A DNA stretch of 37,758 nucleotides, taken from the NCBI GenBank assembly GCA_003645455.1, contig QNFE01000017.1, forward strand, positions 1 to 37,758, read 5' to 3'. Shown piece by piece: positions 23,806 through 33,338 of this stretch. The notes below the pieces were generated by a model, which searched no databases, was not told where the DNA came from, and worked only from the letters and a program-made list of their open reading frames with translations. The first letter of the stretch is position 1. Every line of letters begins with the position of its first letter. The position numbers and the translations under genes are program-made. Origin of the DNA: Gammaproteobacteria bacterium. Its GTDB lineage: Bacteria; Pseudomonadota; Gammaproteobacteria; QNFE01.

Positions 23806-24396
23806 ATGATAAGCAAAAAAATAACAAATATTTTGGTATGTGGAATAGGCGGTCAAGGAGTTATGACAGCAGCAGAAATAATAGCTCAGGCTGCTGTATC
23901 AATTGGATTAGATGCCAAAAAAACAGAGGTTGCCGGTATGGCACAACGAGGCGGAGTAGTAACCTCTCATATTCGGTTTGGTGAAAAAGTTTTAAGTCCT
24001 GCTATAAACTGTGGTGAGGCAGATATTTTGTTGAGCTTTGAATTGGCAGAGGCATATCGCTGGTTACATTGGTTAAAAGCAGACGGTCAAGCATTGATAA
24101 ATAATAATTGCCAAGAGCCACCTGTGGTAAATTTAGGCTTGTATGATTATCCAGATAATGCTTTGAATGAGATGAAAAAAAGCACCCAAAAAATTAAAAC
24201 TTTTGATGCTACTTCTGTTGCTCGTGATCTGGGTAATCCAAAATTAGTAAATACTGTAATGCTCGCCGCAGCCTCTGCATTTTTGCCATTTGAGCCTGAT
24301 ATTATTAAAAATATAATAGTTAACAAATTCAAAGCATACAAACCGCATTTGGCTCAAATAAACTCAAATGCTTTTGATAAAGGCATACAGTTATAA
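23806..24396 (+). CDS. iorB: Indolepyruvate ferredoxin oxidoreductase beta subunit
   Basis: A 196-residue gamma-type subunit of a 2-oxoacid:ferredoxin oxidoreductase, of the IorB kind that oxidises arylpyruvates to aryl-acetyl-CoA with the thiamine-dependent IorA. The signatures are ILVCGIGGQGVMTAAEIIAQ, KKTEVAGMAQRGGVVTSHIR (the AQRGG motif), and EADILLSFELAEAYR. The large subunit iorA usually lies directly upstream, but here the upstream 560 bp hold only MITEs 5 and 6 and a featureless gap. Either iorA is elsewhere or this is an orphan. The downstream neighbour is a convergent tRNA-Ser. Confidence 0.88.
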   Translation: MISKKITNILVCGIGGQGVMTAAEIIAQAAVSIGLDAKKTEVAGMAQRGGVVTSHIRFGEKVLSPAINCGEADILLSFELAEAYRWLHWLKADGQALINNNCQEPPVVNLGLYDYPDNALNEMKKSTQKIKTFDATSVARDLGNPKLVNTVMLAAASAFLPFEPDIIKNIIVNKFKAYKPHLAQINSNAFDKGIQL

Positions 24397-24436
24397 GGGT
24401 TTAGGTGGTTTTGATGGAGGTTGATAAAAGGGCTTA

Positions 24437-24526
24437 TGGTGGAGAGGCAGGGATTCGAACCCTGGGAGGGGATAAACCCTCGCTGGTTTTCAAGACCAGT
24501 GCTTTCGACCACTCAGCCACCTCTCC
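24437..24526 (-). tRNA. tRNA-Ser (TGA)
   Basis: A 90-base class II tRNA with encoded CCA. The acceptor GGAGAGG pairs with CCTCTCC, the D arm is GGCTGAGTGGTCGAAAGC, the anticodon loop CTTGAAA gives TGA, there is a long variable arm (GAGGGTTTATCCCCTC), and the T arm has GGTTCGAATCC. It is convergent with iorB. Confidence 0.97.
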
Positions 24527-24659
24527 TACTTGAAAACATTAAATTTAACCGCATATTATAATCACTTTTTTATTTTTTTGTCAATTATTTTGAACTTTTT
24601 TGTTTTTTTGTTTTCAAAAAACATTATAATTATCTTTTTTATTTTTGGAATTTTACATC

Positions 24660-25328
24660 ATGTCTTACATTAACACAACTACCTCTACTGATAATGGCGT
24701 CTTGGCAACTAATAAAGTTTTACGCAATACTTATATGTTGTTATCGGCAACTTTAATTTTCAGTGCAATTTCAGCTGGCATATCAATGGCTTTAAATATG
24801 CCTTATCCTGGTTTAATTATCTCTTTGGTGGGGATGTTAGGTTTATTGTTCTTGGTGCATAAATTTGCTAACTCTGCATTGGGGCTATTATTTGTCTTTT
24901 TGTTCACAGGCTTTATGGGTGCAATTTCAGGACCAATTTTAAGTATGTATATCAATAATCTTAGCAACGGACCACAATTAGTTATGACGGCTTTAGGTGG
25001 AACCGGAGTAATATTTTTATCATTATCTGCTTATGTTTTAACCACCAAAAAAGATTTTTCTTTTATGGGCGGTTTTTTGATGGCAGGTTTTGTGGTAGTT
25101 TTTATCGCTATTATCGCTAACTGGTTTTTACAGTTATCAGCCTTACAATTAGTTATTTCATCGGCAATTATTTTATTAATGTCAGGTTTTATATTATGGG
25201 ATACCAGCAATATTGTGCAAGGCGGTGAGACAAATTATATTCGTGCGACCGTGAGCCTATATATTTCTATTTATAACATATTTTTTTCATTATTACATTT
25301 ATTGGGTATTTTTGGTGGCGATGATTGA
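24660..25328 (+). CDS. yccA: Bax inhibitor-1/YccA family membrane protein
   Basis: A 222-residue protein with seven predicted helices, of the BI-1/TMBIM family (E. coli YccA, an FtsH modulator). NKVLRNTYMLLSATLIFSAI at the first helix, then the central helices, and ILWDTSNIVQGGETNYIRAT near the C-terminus with the conserved Asp and the HLLG end match YccA. The frame opens at 24645, but the ATG at 24660 gives the natural MSYINTT start. The stop TGA overlaps the next ATG by one base. Its usual neighbour tusE is absent. Confidence 0.9.
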   Translation: MSYINTTTSTDNGVLATNKVLRNTYMLLSATLIFSAISAGISMALNMPYPGLIISLVGMLGLLFLVHKFANSALGLLFVFLFTGFMGAISGPILSMYINNLSNGPQLVMTALGGTGVIFLSLSAYVLTTKKDFSFMGGFLMAGFVVVFIAIIANWFLQLSALQLVISSAIILLMSGFILWDTSNIVQGGETNYIRATVSLYISIYNIFFSLLHLLGIFGGDD

Positions 25329-25516
25329 TGGGTTTTTTTGAGAGCTTAGCTTTATTGTTAGTAGGTGGCGGTATCGTGTATTTATTATTTAACAATTACC
25401 GCCATTTTAAAGAAAATAACCATGAAAAAACAACGCCTGCTATGTGGCAATCTGCATTACTACCTATTAGTTTTGTAATTATATTTGTTATATTTCTTAT
25501 TTTTTTAATCCGTTAG
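25328..25516 (+). CDS. Small two-helix membrane protein
   Basis: A 62-residue protein: one N-terminal hydrophobic helix (LALLLVGGGIVYLLF), a polar middle (NNYRHFKENNHEKTTPAMWQ), and a second helix (ALLPISFVIIFVIFLIFLI). The ATG overlaps the yccA-like stop by one base and yciB follows 9 bp later, so it is part of this transcript. I do not recognise a named family. It may be a small partner of YciB or YccA. Confidence 0.65.
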   Translation: MGFFESLALLLVGGGIVYLLFNNYRHFKENNHEKTTPAMWQSALLPISFVIIFVIFLIFLIR

Positions 25517-25525
25517 TTTTTATAT

Positions 25526-26194
25526 ATGAAACTTCTCTTTGATTTTTTTCCGATAATTTTATTTTTTGTAGCTTATAAACTGTATAGCATTTATGTCGCC
25601 ACGGCGGTGGCTATTGTTGCCTCAATTTTGCAGGTATCATATAGTTATTATAAAAATAAAAAAATTGAAAAAATGCACTTGGTGTCAATGGCAATTATTT
25701 TGGTTATGGGTGGGGCAACACTTATCCTCCATGATAAATCCTTTATAATGTATAAACCATCAATTATAAATTGGCTATTTGCCGCAGGCTTTTTTGTTAG
25801 CGAATTTATTGGCAAGAAACCTTTGATTGAAAGAATGCTCTCATCCCATATTGTTTTGATTGAAAACAAATGGCGAGTGATAAATCGCCTATGGATTGGA
25901 TTTTTTATCATATCTGGGTTGGCAAATTTATATTTTGTTTATGATTATAATTTGGTGGAGTCTCAACTTTTGCCATTAGTTGCCGGGATTAAAGATTTTA
26001 ATGTAGCGGATTTAAATTGTCTTGCTTTGGTGGATGAGAGTGCCAAAAATTTATGTGCTGTTGCCAAAGACAAAGAATCTATTTGGGTAAATTTTAAACT
26101 CTTTGGTCTGTTGGGAATGACGCTAATTTTTATCTTGTTACAAGGATTGTATTTATCAAAATACATTCAACAAGAAAATCAAGATAACAAATAA
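25526..26194 (+). CDS. yciB: Inner-membrane septation/envelope protein YciB (extended)
   Basis: A 222-residue polytopic membrane protein of the YciB/IspZ family, involved in cell-envelope spanning complexes and septation. Diagnostic segments are MKLLFDFFPIILFFVAYKLY, a second-helix ATAVAIVASILQ, and FIGKKPLIERMLSSHI near residue 100, then NRLWIGFFIISGLANLYF. Family members are ~180 residues. This one has ~40 extra before the last helix (DFNVADLNCLALVDESAKNL and on) with two Cys, giving a larger loop. It ends at the TAA three bases before MITE copy 7. Confidence 0.87.
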   Translation: MKLLFDFFPIILFFVAYKLYSIYVATAVAIVASILQVSYSYYKNKKIEKMHLVSMAIILVMGGATLILHDKSFIMYKPSIINWLFAAGFFVSEFIGKKPLIERMLSSHIVLIENKWRVINRLWIGFFIISGLANLYFVYDYNLVESQLLPLVAGIKDFNVADLNCLALVDESAKNLCAVAKDKESIWVNFKLFGLLGMTLIFILLQGLYLSKYIQQENQDNK

Positions 26195-26197
26195 TAT

Positions 26198-26282
26198 GAG
26201 ACCTTTGCATAATTCAAGTGCCGTTTAGAGAATGCGCATTTTGTGTGTTTTATAAATTGTGCTTGAATTATGCAAAGGTCTC
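26198..26282. mobile_element. MITE copy 7, shortest form
   Basis: An 85-bp copy, left GAGACCTTTGCATAATTCAA, right TTGAATTATGCAAAGGTCTC (perfect 20-bp ends), flanked by AATAT (26193-26197 and 26283-26287). It starts three bases after the yciB stop codon. Confidence 0.92.
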
Positions 26283-26301
26283 AATATGTTATAGTTCGTT
26301 C

Positions 26302-26664
26302 CAACTCGCAGAGACTGTGAAATAACTATTTATTGCAATTCGGATGGGACGGACAGACTCAAAAAAGAATCTCCGTCATGGCAACAGGCGGACGGAGAAA
26401 AAAGAGAAACACAAAACAATAAAAAACCCCGTCATTGCGAGGCGGACGGGGAAAACGATGCAACATCAGGAAATTAAACCGCCGTGGCAATCTCGTGGCA
26501 GAGCCGTTTTCTTGTTGGTTTGTTGTTTTGCAGGAGAGGTGGAACAGGATGGAGATTGCTTCTGTATTCGCCTTGTGGCGAATTCCTCGTAATGACGGGA
26601 TTCTCTTTTTTTGTTCAGCAGTTGTTTGAGTTTTATTTATTTCATAGTTTCGCAGAACAGGAGT
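26302..26664. repeat. Nested palindromic element, copy B
   Basis: The largest of the CCGTCAT-family elements. The outer arms are CTCGCAGAGACTGTGAAATA on the left (about 26311-26330) and TTATTTCATAGTTTCGCAGA on the right (about 26637-26656). The inner arms are CTCCGTCATGGC and CCTCGTAATGACGG. A further CCCCGTCATTGCGAGGCGGA lies within. The ~360 bp has several open frames on both strands, but they follow the repeats and none looks coding. It fills the gap between MITE copy 7 and the parvulin gene. Confidence 0.7.
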
Positions 26665-26771
26665 GATGGAAAAAAGTTTTACCGCAAGTTTAAAAAAGAC
26701 TTTTTTATAAATAGTTTTTATTTTTAAAGAAGTTTTTATTTTTATTTTTATTTTTTTTATGGAGATTATGT

Positions 26772-27557
26772 ATGAAAACAAAATTATTGATATTATTATC
26801 ACTAATCATTGGACTTTCTTTATCTGTTGTTAATGCTAATGAAAGTGATTCAGCGGCGACAGTAAATGGAGTTGTAATTACCAAGACACAGGTAGATATT
26901 CAGGCCGCATCCGTGCCAGATGCCACAGAAGCACAAAAAAAAGCTATTTTAGTGCAATTGATTGATTTAGAAATTTTAAGACAAGAGGCAATTGCCCAAA
27001 AAATAGATAAGGATCCTGTGGTAGCTAATCAAATATCTCATCAAATCGCTCAAACCTATGTATCAGAGTTATTAAAAAAAGAGTTCAAAGATTATAAAAC
27101 ATCAGATGAAGATCTTGTCAAAGCCTATCAAGCAAAAATTAAAGATATGCCAAAAATTGAATATAAAGCATCGCATATTTTATTAAAAAAAGAAGATGAA
27201 GAAAAGGCAAAAAAAATAATAGAAGATTTGGAATCTGGTAAAGATTTTGCGGCACTTGCCAAAGAGCATTCAACAGGACCAACTGGCAAAAATGGTGGCG
27301 ATTTAGGTTGGTTTCCATTAAAAACTATGGTTAAGGAATTTTCAGATTCATTGAAAGTTATGAAAAAAGATGGACATTCTAAGACTCCGGTTAAAACTCA
27401 ATTCGGCTGGCACATCATAAAACTCATTGATAAAAGAGATTTAGAGCCACCAAAAATGGCAGATATGAAAGATCAATTAACACCTGAAATCTTAAATAAT
27501 GCTGTAGGTGAGTATATCAAAAAAATTAAAAATAAAGCAAAAATTACTATTAAATAA
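26772..27557 (+). CDS. Periplasmic parvulin-type peptidyl-prolyl isomerase
   Basis: A 261-residue exported foldase. A signal peptide (KLLILLSLIIGLSLSVVNA) precedes a SurA/PrsA-like N-terminal helical region with VNGVVITKTQVD and ATEAQKKAILVQLIDLEILRQE. The parvulin domain (~130-225) has YKASHILLKKEDEEKAKKII, FAALAKEHSTGPTGKNGGDLGWF and KTQFGWHIIKLIDKR, typical of PpiC/Rotamase. It is shorter than SurA, with a single isomerase domain, and resembles PpiC-like periplasmic chaperones. A purine-rich GGAGATT site precedes the ATG. The next gene begins 38 bp later. Confidence 0.88.
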   Translation: MKTKLLILLSLIIGLSLSVVNANESDSAATVNGVVITKTQVDIQAASVPDATEAQKKAILVQLIDLEILRQEAIAQKIDKDPVVANQISHQIAQTYVSELLKKEFKDYKTSDEDLVKAYQAKIKDMPKIEYKASHILLKKEDEEKAKKIIEDLESGKDFAALAKEHSTGPTGKNGGDLGWFPLKTMVKEFSDSLKVMKKDGHSKTPVKTQFGWHIIKLIDKRDLEPPKMADMKDQLTPEILNNAVGEYIKKIKNKAKITIK

Positions 27558-27595
27558 TTTTATATCAAGACTCTTGTATTGATAAATAACCTCTG

Positions 27596-28180
27596 ATGAA
27601 AATTTTTAGTAGTCTTTATAAAACTATGATATCTCTTGCAAGACATCGTTTTGCAGAGAGATATTTATATGGTATAACTTTTGCAGAATCCTCATTTTTT
27701 CCAATTCCTACGGATATTATGTTAGGTCCTATGTGTCTATCACAACCTGCAAAAGCATTAAAGTTTGCCTGGTGGACTACATTTTTTTCAGTATTAGGCG
27801 GTATATTAGGTTATGCAATCGGCTTTTTTTTATTTGATTTAATTGAGCCTTTTTTGCACAGTTTGGGAGTATGGAGCAAATATCAACAAGTAGGCAGTTT
27901 ATTTAACGAATACGGAATTTGGATAATTTTTATTGCAGGTTTCACCCCCATTCCTTATAAGTTTTTTACAATTGGTGCAGGGGCTATGGTTTTAAATTTG
28001 CCAATTTTTATCATCAGTTCTTTTGTGGGCAGAGGCTTAAGATTTTTTCTGGTAGCTTGGTTGTTATCAACCTATGGGGCAAAATATGAAGACAAAATTA
28101 TAAAATACATTGAAATTATCGGTTGGGTGTTGGTGGCAATTTTTGTTGTGCTTTTGCTTTATATTAAAATTGTGCTATAA
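27596..28180 (+). CDS. DedA/YqaA-family membrane protein
   Basis: A 194-residue protein of the SNARE-associated (VTT/DedA) family, YqaA subgroup: RHRFAERYLYGITFAESSFFPIPTDIMLGPM at the N-terminus, then WTTFFSVLGGILGYAIGFFLF, and the conserved GFTPIPYKFFTIGAGAMVLNLP re-entrant loop. These proteins are linked to lipid scrambling or flippase function in the inner membrane. It is followed by the NlpD-like gene with 25 bp between. Confidence 0.88.
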   Translation: MKIFSSLYKTMISLARHRFAERYLYGITFAESSFFPIPTDIMLGPMCLSQPAKALKFAWWTTFFSVLGGILGYAIGFFLFDLIEPFLHSLGVWSKYQQVGSLFNEYGIWIIFIAGFTPIPYKFFTIGAGAMVLNLPIFIISSFVGRGLRFFLVAWLLSTYGAKYEDKIIKYIEIIGWVLVAIFVVLLLYIKIVL

Positions 28181-28205
28181 TAACGATTTTTTATCCAAAA
28201 AAATA

Positions 28206-29099
28206 ATGAAAAAAATTATAATAGTTAGTCTGATCTTGCTTCTAAATTCCTGTGTAAATAATGGCGGTAGTTTTCGTCACGATCAACATACAGTGCAACC
28301 TGGAGAAACTGTTTATTTTATCGCTTGGAAATATAAACAAGATCCTCAAAAAATAATTCAATGGAATCAATTAGACGATACTGCAAAAATTTATCCAGAT
28401 CAAAAATTATGGATTAGCAGACCACCTAACTACACTGATAACAGCTATTCTCCACCGCCTCCACAGAATAACATCAAGCCTGTATATAATCCTGCCTCAT
28501 CAACACAAAACAAGAATCCTGTGTATGTAGACAACAAACTAAGGTTACCTGTAGGATCAGGTGCAAGTAATAATGAGGCAACCGAAGAGCCCATTGCCTA
28601 CAAAGAGCATTCAACAGAAAATCCTGCACCAAAAACTTCTAAACAAAAAGCACCTTTTCCCGTGCCCAACAAAAGAATTGGCATAACAACACCACAACCT
28701 AAAAAATCTGCCACAAAAACATCAGCAATGTCTAAAATATGGGGATGGCCACATAAAGGCAAGGTTGTCAAAAAATTTTCAATCTCAAAAGTTAATGCCA
28801 GAGGCATAGGTATAACAGGCACCGCAAATAATAAAATTCTTGCTGCCAACAGTGGCACGGTGGTATATAGTGGTGATGGCATAAAAAACTATGGTAATCT
28901 TATTATCATCAAGCACAATAAAACATTTTTAAGTGCCTATGCTCATAATAAGATTATTAAAGTAAAAGAAGGGCAAGCCGTTAATAAAGGCCAGGTTATA
29001 TCAACCATGGGGCCTAAAAAACCATACAATGGGTATCTGCATTTTGAAATTCGCAAACTTGGAACTCCTGTTAACCCCTTAATTTATTTACCGAAATAA
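28206..29099 (+). CDS. NlpD-like lipoprotein: LysM plus degenerate M23 domain
   Basis: A 297-residue lipoprotein. A longer frame opens at 28110, but the ATG at 28206 starts a lipoprotein signal (MKKIIIVSLILLLNSC, Cys16). A LysM domain follows (~27-70, HTVQPGETVYFIAWKY), then a Pro/Lys/Asn-rich linker, and an M23/LytM domain (~180-297: GWPHKGKVVKKFS, ANSGTVVYSGDGIKNYGN, YLHFEIRKLGTPVNP). The first zinc-ligand position reads NARGIGITG instead of HxGxD, so the peptidase site is degenerate as in NlpD and EnvC, which activate amidases at the septum. YqaA lies upstream; MITE copy 8 follows seven bases after the stop. Confidence 0.88.
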   Translation: MKKIIIVSLILLLNSCVNNGGSFRHDQHTVQPGETVYFIAWKYKQDPQKIIQWNQLDDTAKIYPDQKLWISRPPNYTDNSYSPPPPQNNIKPVYNPASSTQNKNPVYVDNKLRLPVGSGASNNEATEEPIAYKEHSTENPAPKTSKQKAPFPVPNKRIGITTPQPKKSATKTSAMSKIWGWPHKGKVVKKFSISKVNARGIGITGTANNKILAANSGTVVYSGDGIKNYGNLIIIKHNKTFLSAYAHNKIIKVKEGQAVNKGQVISTMGPKKPYNGYLHFEIRKLGTPVNPLIYLPK

Positions 29100-29106
29100 T
29101 TAATGT

Positions 29107-29253
29107 GAGACCTTTGCATAATTCAAGTGCGGTTTAGGATAATAAGAAAATAGTGCATATTTTATTAAAAAAAGAGGAGAACAACTTGCTATTTGACGAA
29201 TTTTTTAATAAAATAGGTTGTTATAAACTGTGCTTGAATTATGCAAAGGTCTC
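29107..29253. mobile_element. MITE copy 8 between nlpD-like and cas6-like genes
   Basis: A 147-bp copy with ends GAGACCTTTGCATAATTCAA and TTGAATTATGCAAAGGTCTC. The flanks read AATGT (29102-29106) and AATAT (29254-29258), a 5-bp duplication with one change. Its outward ATG (ATGCAAAGGTCTC) is in frame with the cas6-like gene. Confidence 0.9.
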
Positions 29254-29258
29254 AATAT

Positions 29259-29918
29259 ATGTTTTGGAGTGAGGAACAAAAAACTAACCACAACACATCA
29301 TCAGATGTGATTGATGTTATATTTAAAATAAAAGCTACAAACATACCGTGTGATCATATTTTTTATTTACAGCAAGAAATATTAAGAATAATTCCAGAAT
29401 ATAAAAAACAAAGTCAAAATAGCATTCAAAATATCCATATTAGTGAGCAAGCTTGTGGATGGGTGCGAGACGATAACAAACCATTGCAAATCTCCAAAAG
29501 AACTCACTTAAATCTAAGATTGCATAAAAAATCTATTGATTTAATTGATAATCTAACCCAAAAAACACTGAATATAAACTCTTATCCGTTGCAAATTTTA
29601 AGTTATAAAACTCGTCCATTAAAACCTGCAAAAACTCTACTGTCAAGATTCGTTTATAGCGAAATTGAAAACGAAGAAAATTTTTTAATATCTGTGGCTC
29701 AAGAATTAAAAAAATTAAATATTGATGTTAAAAAAATGCTGTGTGGCAAAACTCGTTTTATCAAAACTTCTCCAAAAATACTCAAAACTCGCAGTCTTTT
29801 AATTGCCGATTTAAAAGCAGTTGATTCTATTAAGATTCAACAAGAAGGCATAGGAGATTACAAATTAGCAGGTTGCGGCATATTTATTCCTTATAAGAAT
29901 CTTGATGCTGTTCGTTAA
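29259..29918 (+). CDS. Orphan Cas6/Cmx6-like endoribonuclease (type I-MYXAN family)
   Basis: A 219-residue protein that fits the Cas6/Cmx6 family: MFWSEEQ at the start, DVIDVIFKIKATNIPCDHIF, HISEQACGWVRDD, HLNLRLHKKSIDLIDNLTQK, then VKKMLCGKTRFIKTSP and TRSLLIADL. The glycine-rich loop near the C-terminus, GIGDYKLAGCGIFIPYK, is the Cas6 mark for RNA binding. Cas6 cuts pre-crRNA in CRISPR repeats. There is no array or other cas gene in this window, and this subfamily is also found apart from CRISPR loci. The frame also opens at 29241 in MITE copy 8, adding MQRSQY; the ATG at 29259 fits the family start. Confidence 0.85.
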   Translation: MFWSEEQKTNHNTSSDVIDVIFKIKATNIPCDHIFYLQQEILRIIPEYKKQSQNSIQNIHISEQACGWVRDDNKPLQISKRTHLNLRLHKKSIDLIDNLTQKTLNINSYPLQILSYKTRPLKPAKTLLSRFVYSEIENEENFLISVAQELKKLNIDVKKMLCGKTRFIKTSPKILKTRSLLIADLKAVDSIKIQQEGIGDYKLAGCGIFIPYKNLDAVR

Positions 29919-29923
29919 AAATA

Positions 29924-30784
29924 TCATACAATCCGAAGAATGCGATATTTTTTAGCAAGGTTTTGATAGATTTTTATTTTATCTAATTTATCTCTTTTTA
30001 TTGCCCCCTTGATTAAAATATTTAACCTATATTGCATATTCTCTATTGTAAGATTATAGTTTTTAGGGGACAAGGTTTTAGATTTTAACATTTTATCTAA
30101 GGAATAAATCCGATACTCATCCATTTTTGGATATTTTTTTGATAACTGGTCCGAATGTCCGCCATATTTATCAATCAATGGATCGTTTATAAATGATACA
30201 GGTTTTGCAGAGCAAAAACGCAACCAATAATCGTAATCCTCACAGGCTGGCATAGTTTCATCAAAAAAACCTATCTCGTAAAAAACTTCTTTTTTTATCA
30301 ATACTGCTGATGGAGATATACAACATAATTTAAGGCATTTATCATAAATCAAGCCACCATATTTTTGGTGTTTTTTTTGTTGATTTAATATTGCATTGTC
30401 TCTATACCATACTTCATTGCTGTGGATTAGTTCTATGCTTAAATCATCTTTAATTTTTGCCACTTGTTTTGATAATTTGTCCTTATGCCACCTATCATCC
30501 GAATCAAGTAAAGCTATATAATCCGATGTAGCCTTTTTTATGCCGTTGTTGCGTGCAGAGCTTACCCCTTGATTTTTTTGGTGTAAAATTTTTATAGTTT
30601 TTACATTAGAATATTTTTGTTTTAATGTTTGGGATAAATTATCAGTTGAGCCATCATCCACTATTATAATCTCATTAGCGGATAGTGTTTGTTGCAACAC
30701 AGAATCTATGGCACGGACAATTATTGTTGCTCGATTAAAAACTGGAATTATGACACTAACTGTTATTTTGTTGTTATTTTTCAT
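29924..30784 (-). CDS. GT2-family glycosyltransferase
   Basis: A 286-residue GT-A fold transferase. TVSVIIPVFNRATIIVRAID and EIIIVDDGSTDN form the nucleotide-sugar site, ALLDSDDRW gives the DxD-type metal motif, and ACEDYDYWLRF matches the ED-acceptor region. There is no clear membrane helix. It probably adds a sugar to LPS or a surface glycan, but the sugar and acceptor cannot be read from the sequence. It stands alone, convergent with the cas6-like gene (5 bp between stop codons) and divergent from obgE. Confidence 0.88.
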   Translation of the reverse strand: MKNNNKITVSVIIPVFNRATIIVRAIDSVLQQTLSANEIIIVDDGSTDNLSQTLKQKYSNVKTIKILHQKNQGVSSARNNGIKKATSDYIALLDSDDRWHKDKLSKQVAKIKDDLSIELIHSNEVWYRDNAILNQQKKHQKYGGLIYDKCLKLCCISPSAVLIKKEVFYEIGFFDETMPACEDYDYWLRFCSAKPVSFINDPLIDKYGGHSDQLSKKYPKMDEYRIYSLDKMLKSKTLSPKNYNLTIENMQYRLNILIKGAIKRDKLDKIKIYQNLAKKYRILRIV

Positions 30785-30841
30785 ATTTTTTTATTTATTA
30801 GAGTATAATATAACAGATTTTTATTTTTTTTAAGTTATTAA

Positions 30842-32927
<2,086 letters not shown>

Positions 32928-32929
32928 AA

Positions 32930-33195
32930 AGAATCCGTCATAACGAGGCGGAATAGAATAATTAATAATTAACAGTTATTAGTTTAAAGTCCGCTATTAA
33001 TTTTTAACTATTAACTAATAACTATATAGACTGCCGTGGTTATTTCTTTTTACTATCGTCATCACGAGGAGCGGTAGCGACAAAGTGATCTCTTTGGGTG
33101 TGTCCGTTTGCCCCAGGAGATTGCCACGGCTGTAAATGCTTGGTATTACATCATTTTTCAGTCCGCCTCGCCATGACGGGTTTTTTTTGAGCTTG
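32930..33195. repeat. Nested palindromic element, copy C
   Basis: Bounded by GAATCCGTCATAACGAGGCG on the left and CGCCTCGCCATGACGGGTTT on the right. Inside are two AT-rich inverted segments (AATTAATAATTAACAGTTATTAGT against ACTATTAACTAATAAC, shown here only in part), then CGTCATCACGAGGAGCG and TGTCCGTTTGCCCCAGGAGA, shared with copy A. It occupies the gap between proB and mlaC. Nothing in it looks coding. Confidence 0.7.
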
Positions 33196-33338
33196 TTTTT
33201 CTATAAGATGATGTTATTTTCTAACGAGCAGCAGTTTCGGTATAAACCACACCTCGTTTTTTGGTAAAATATACCCTCGCAAAAAACTCTATAATAGCAA
33301 AAAAAAACGATTGTCAAGTCGTCTATGTTAAAAAGTTT

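Noticed and set aside
26359-26802. Frames of 60-147 codons over the nested palindrome before the parvulin gene
   Set aside because: They lie in repeated palindromic DNA on both strands, overlap each other, and match no protein pattern.
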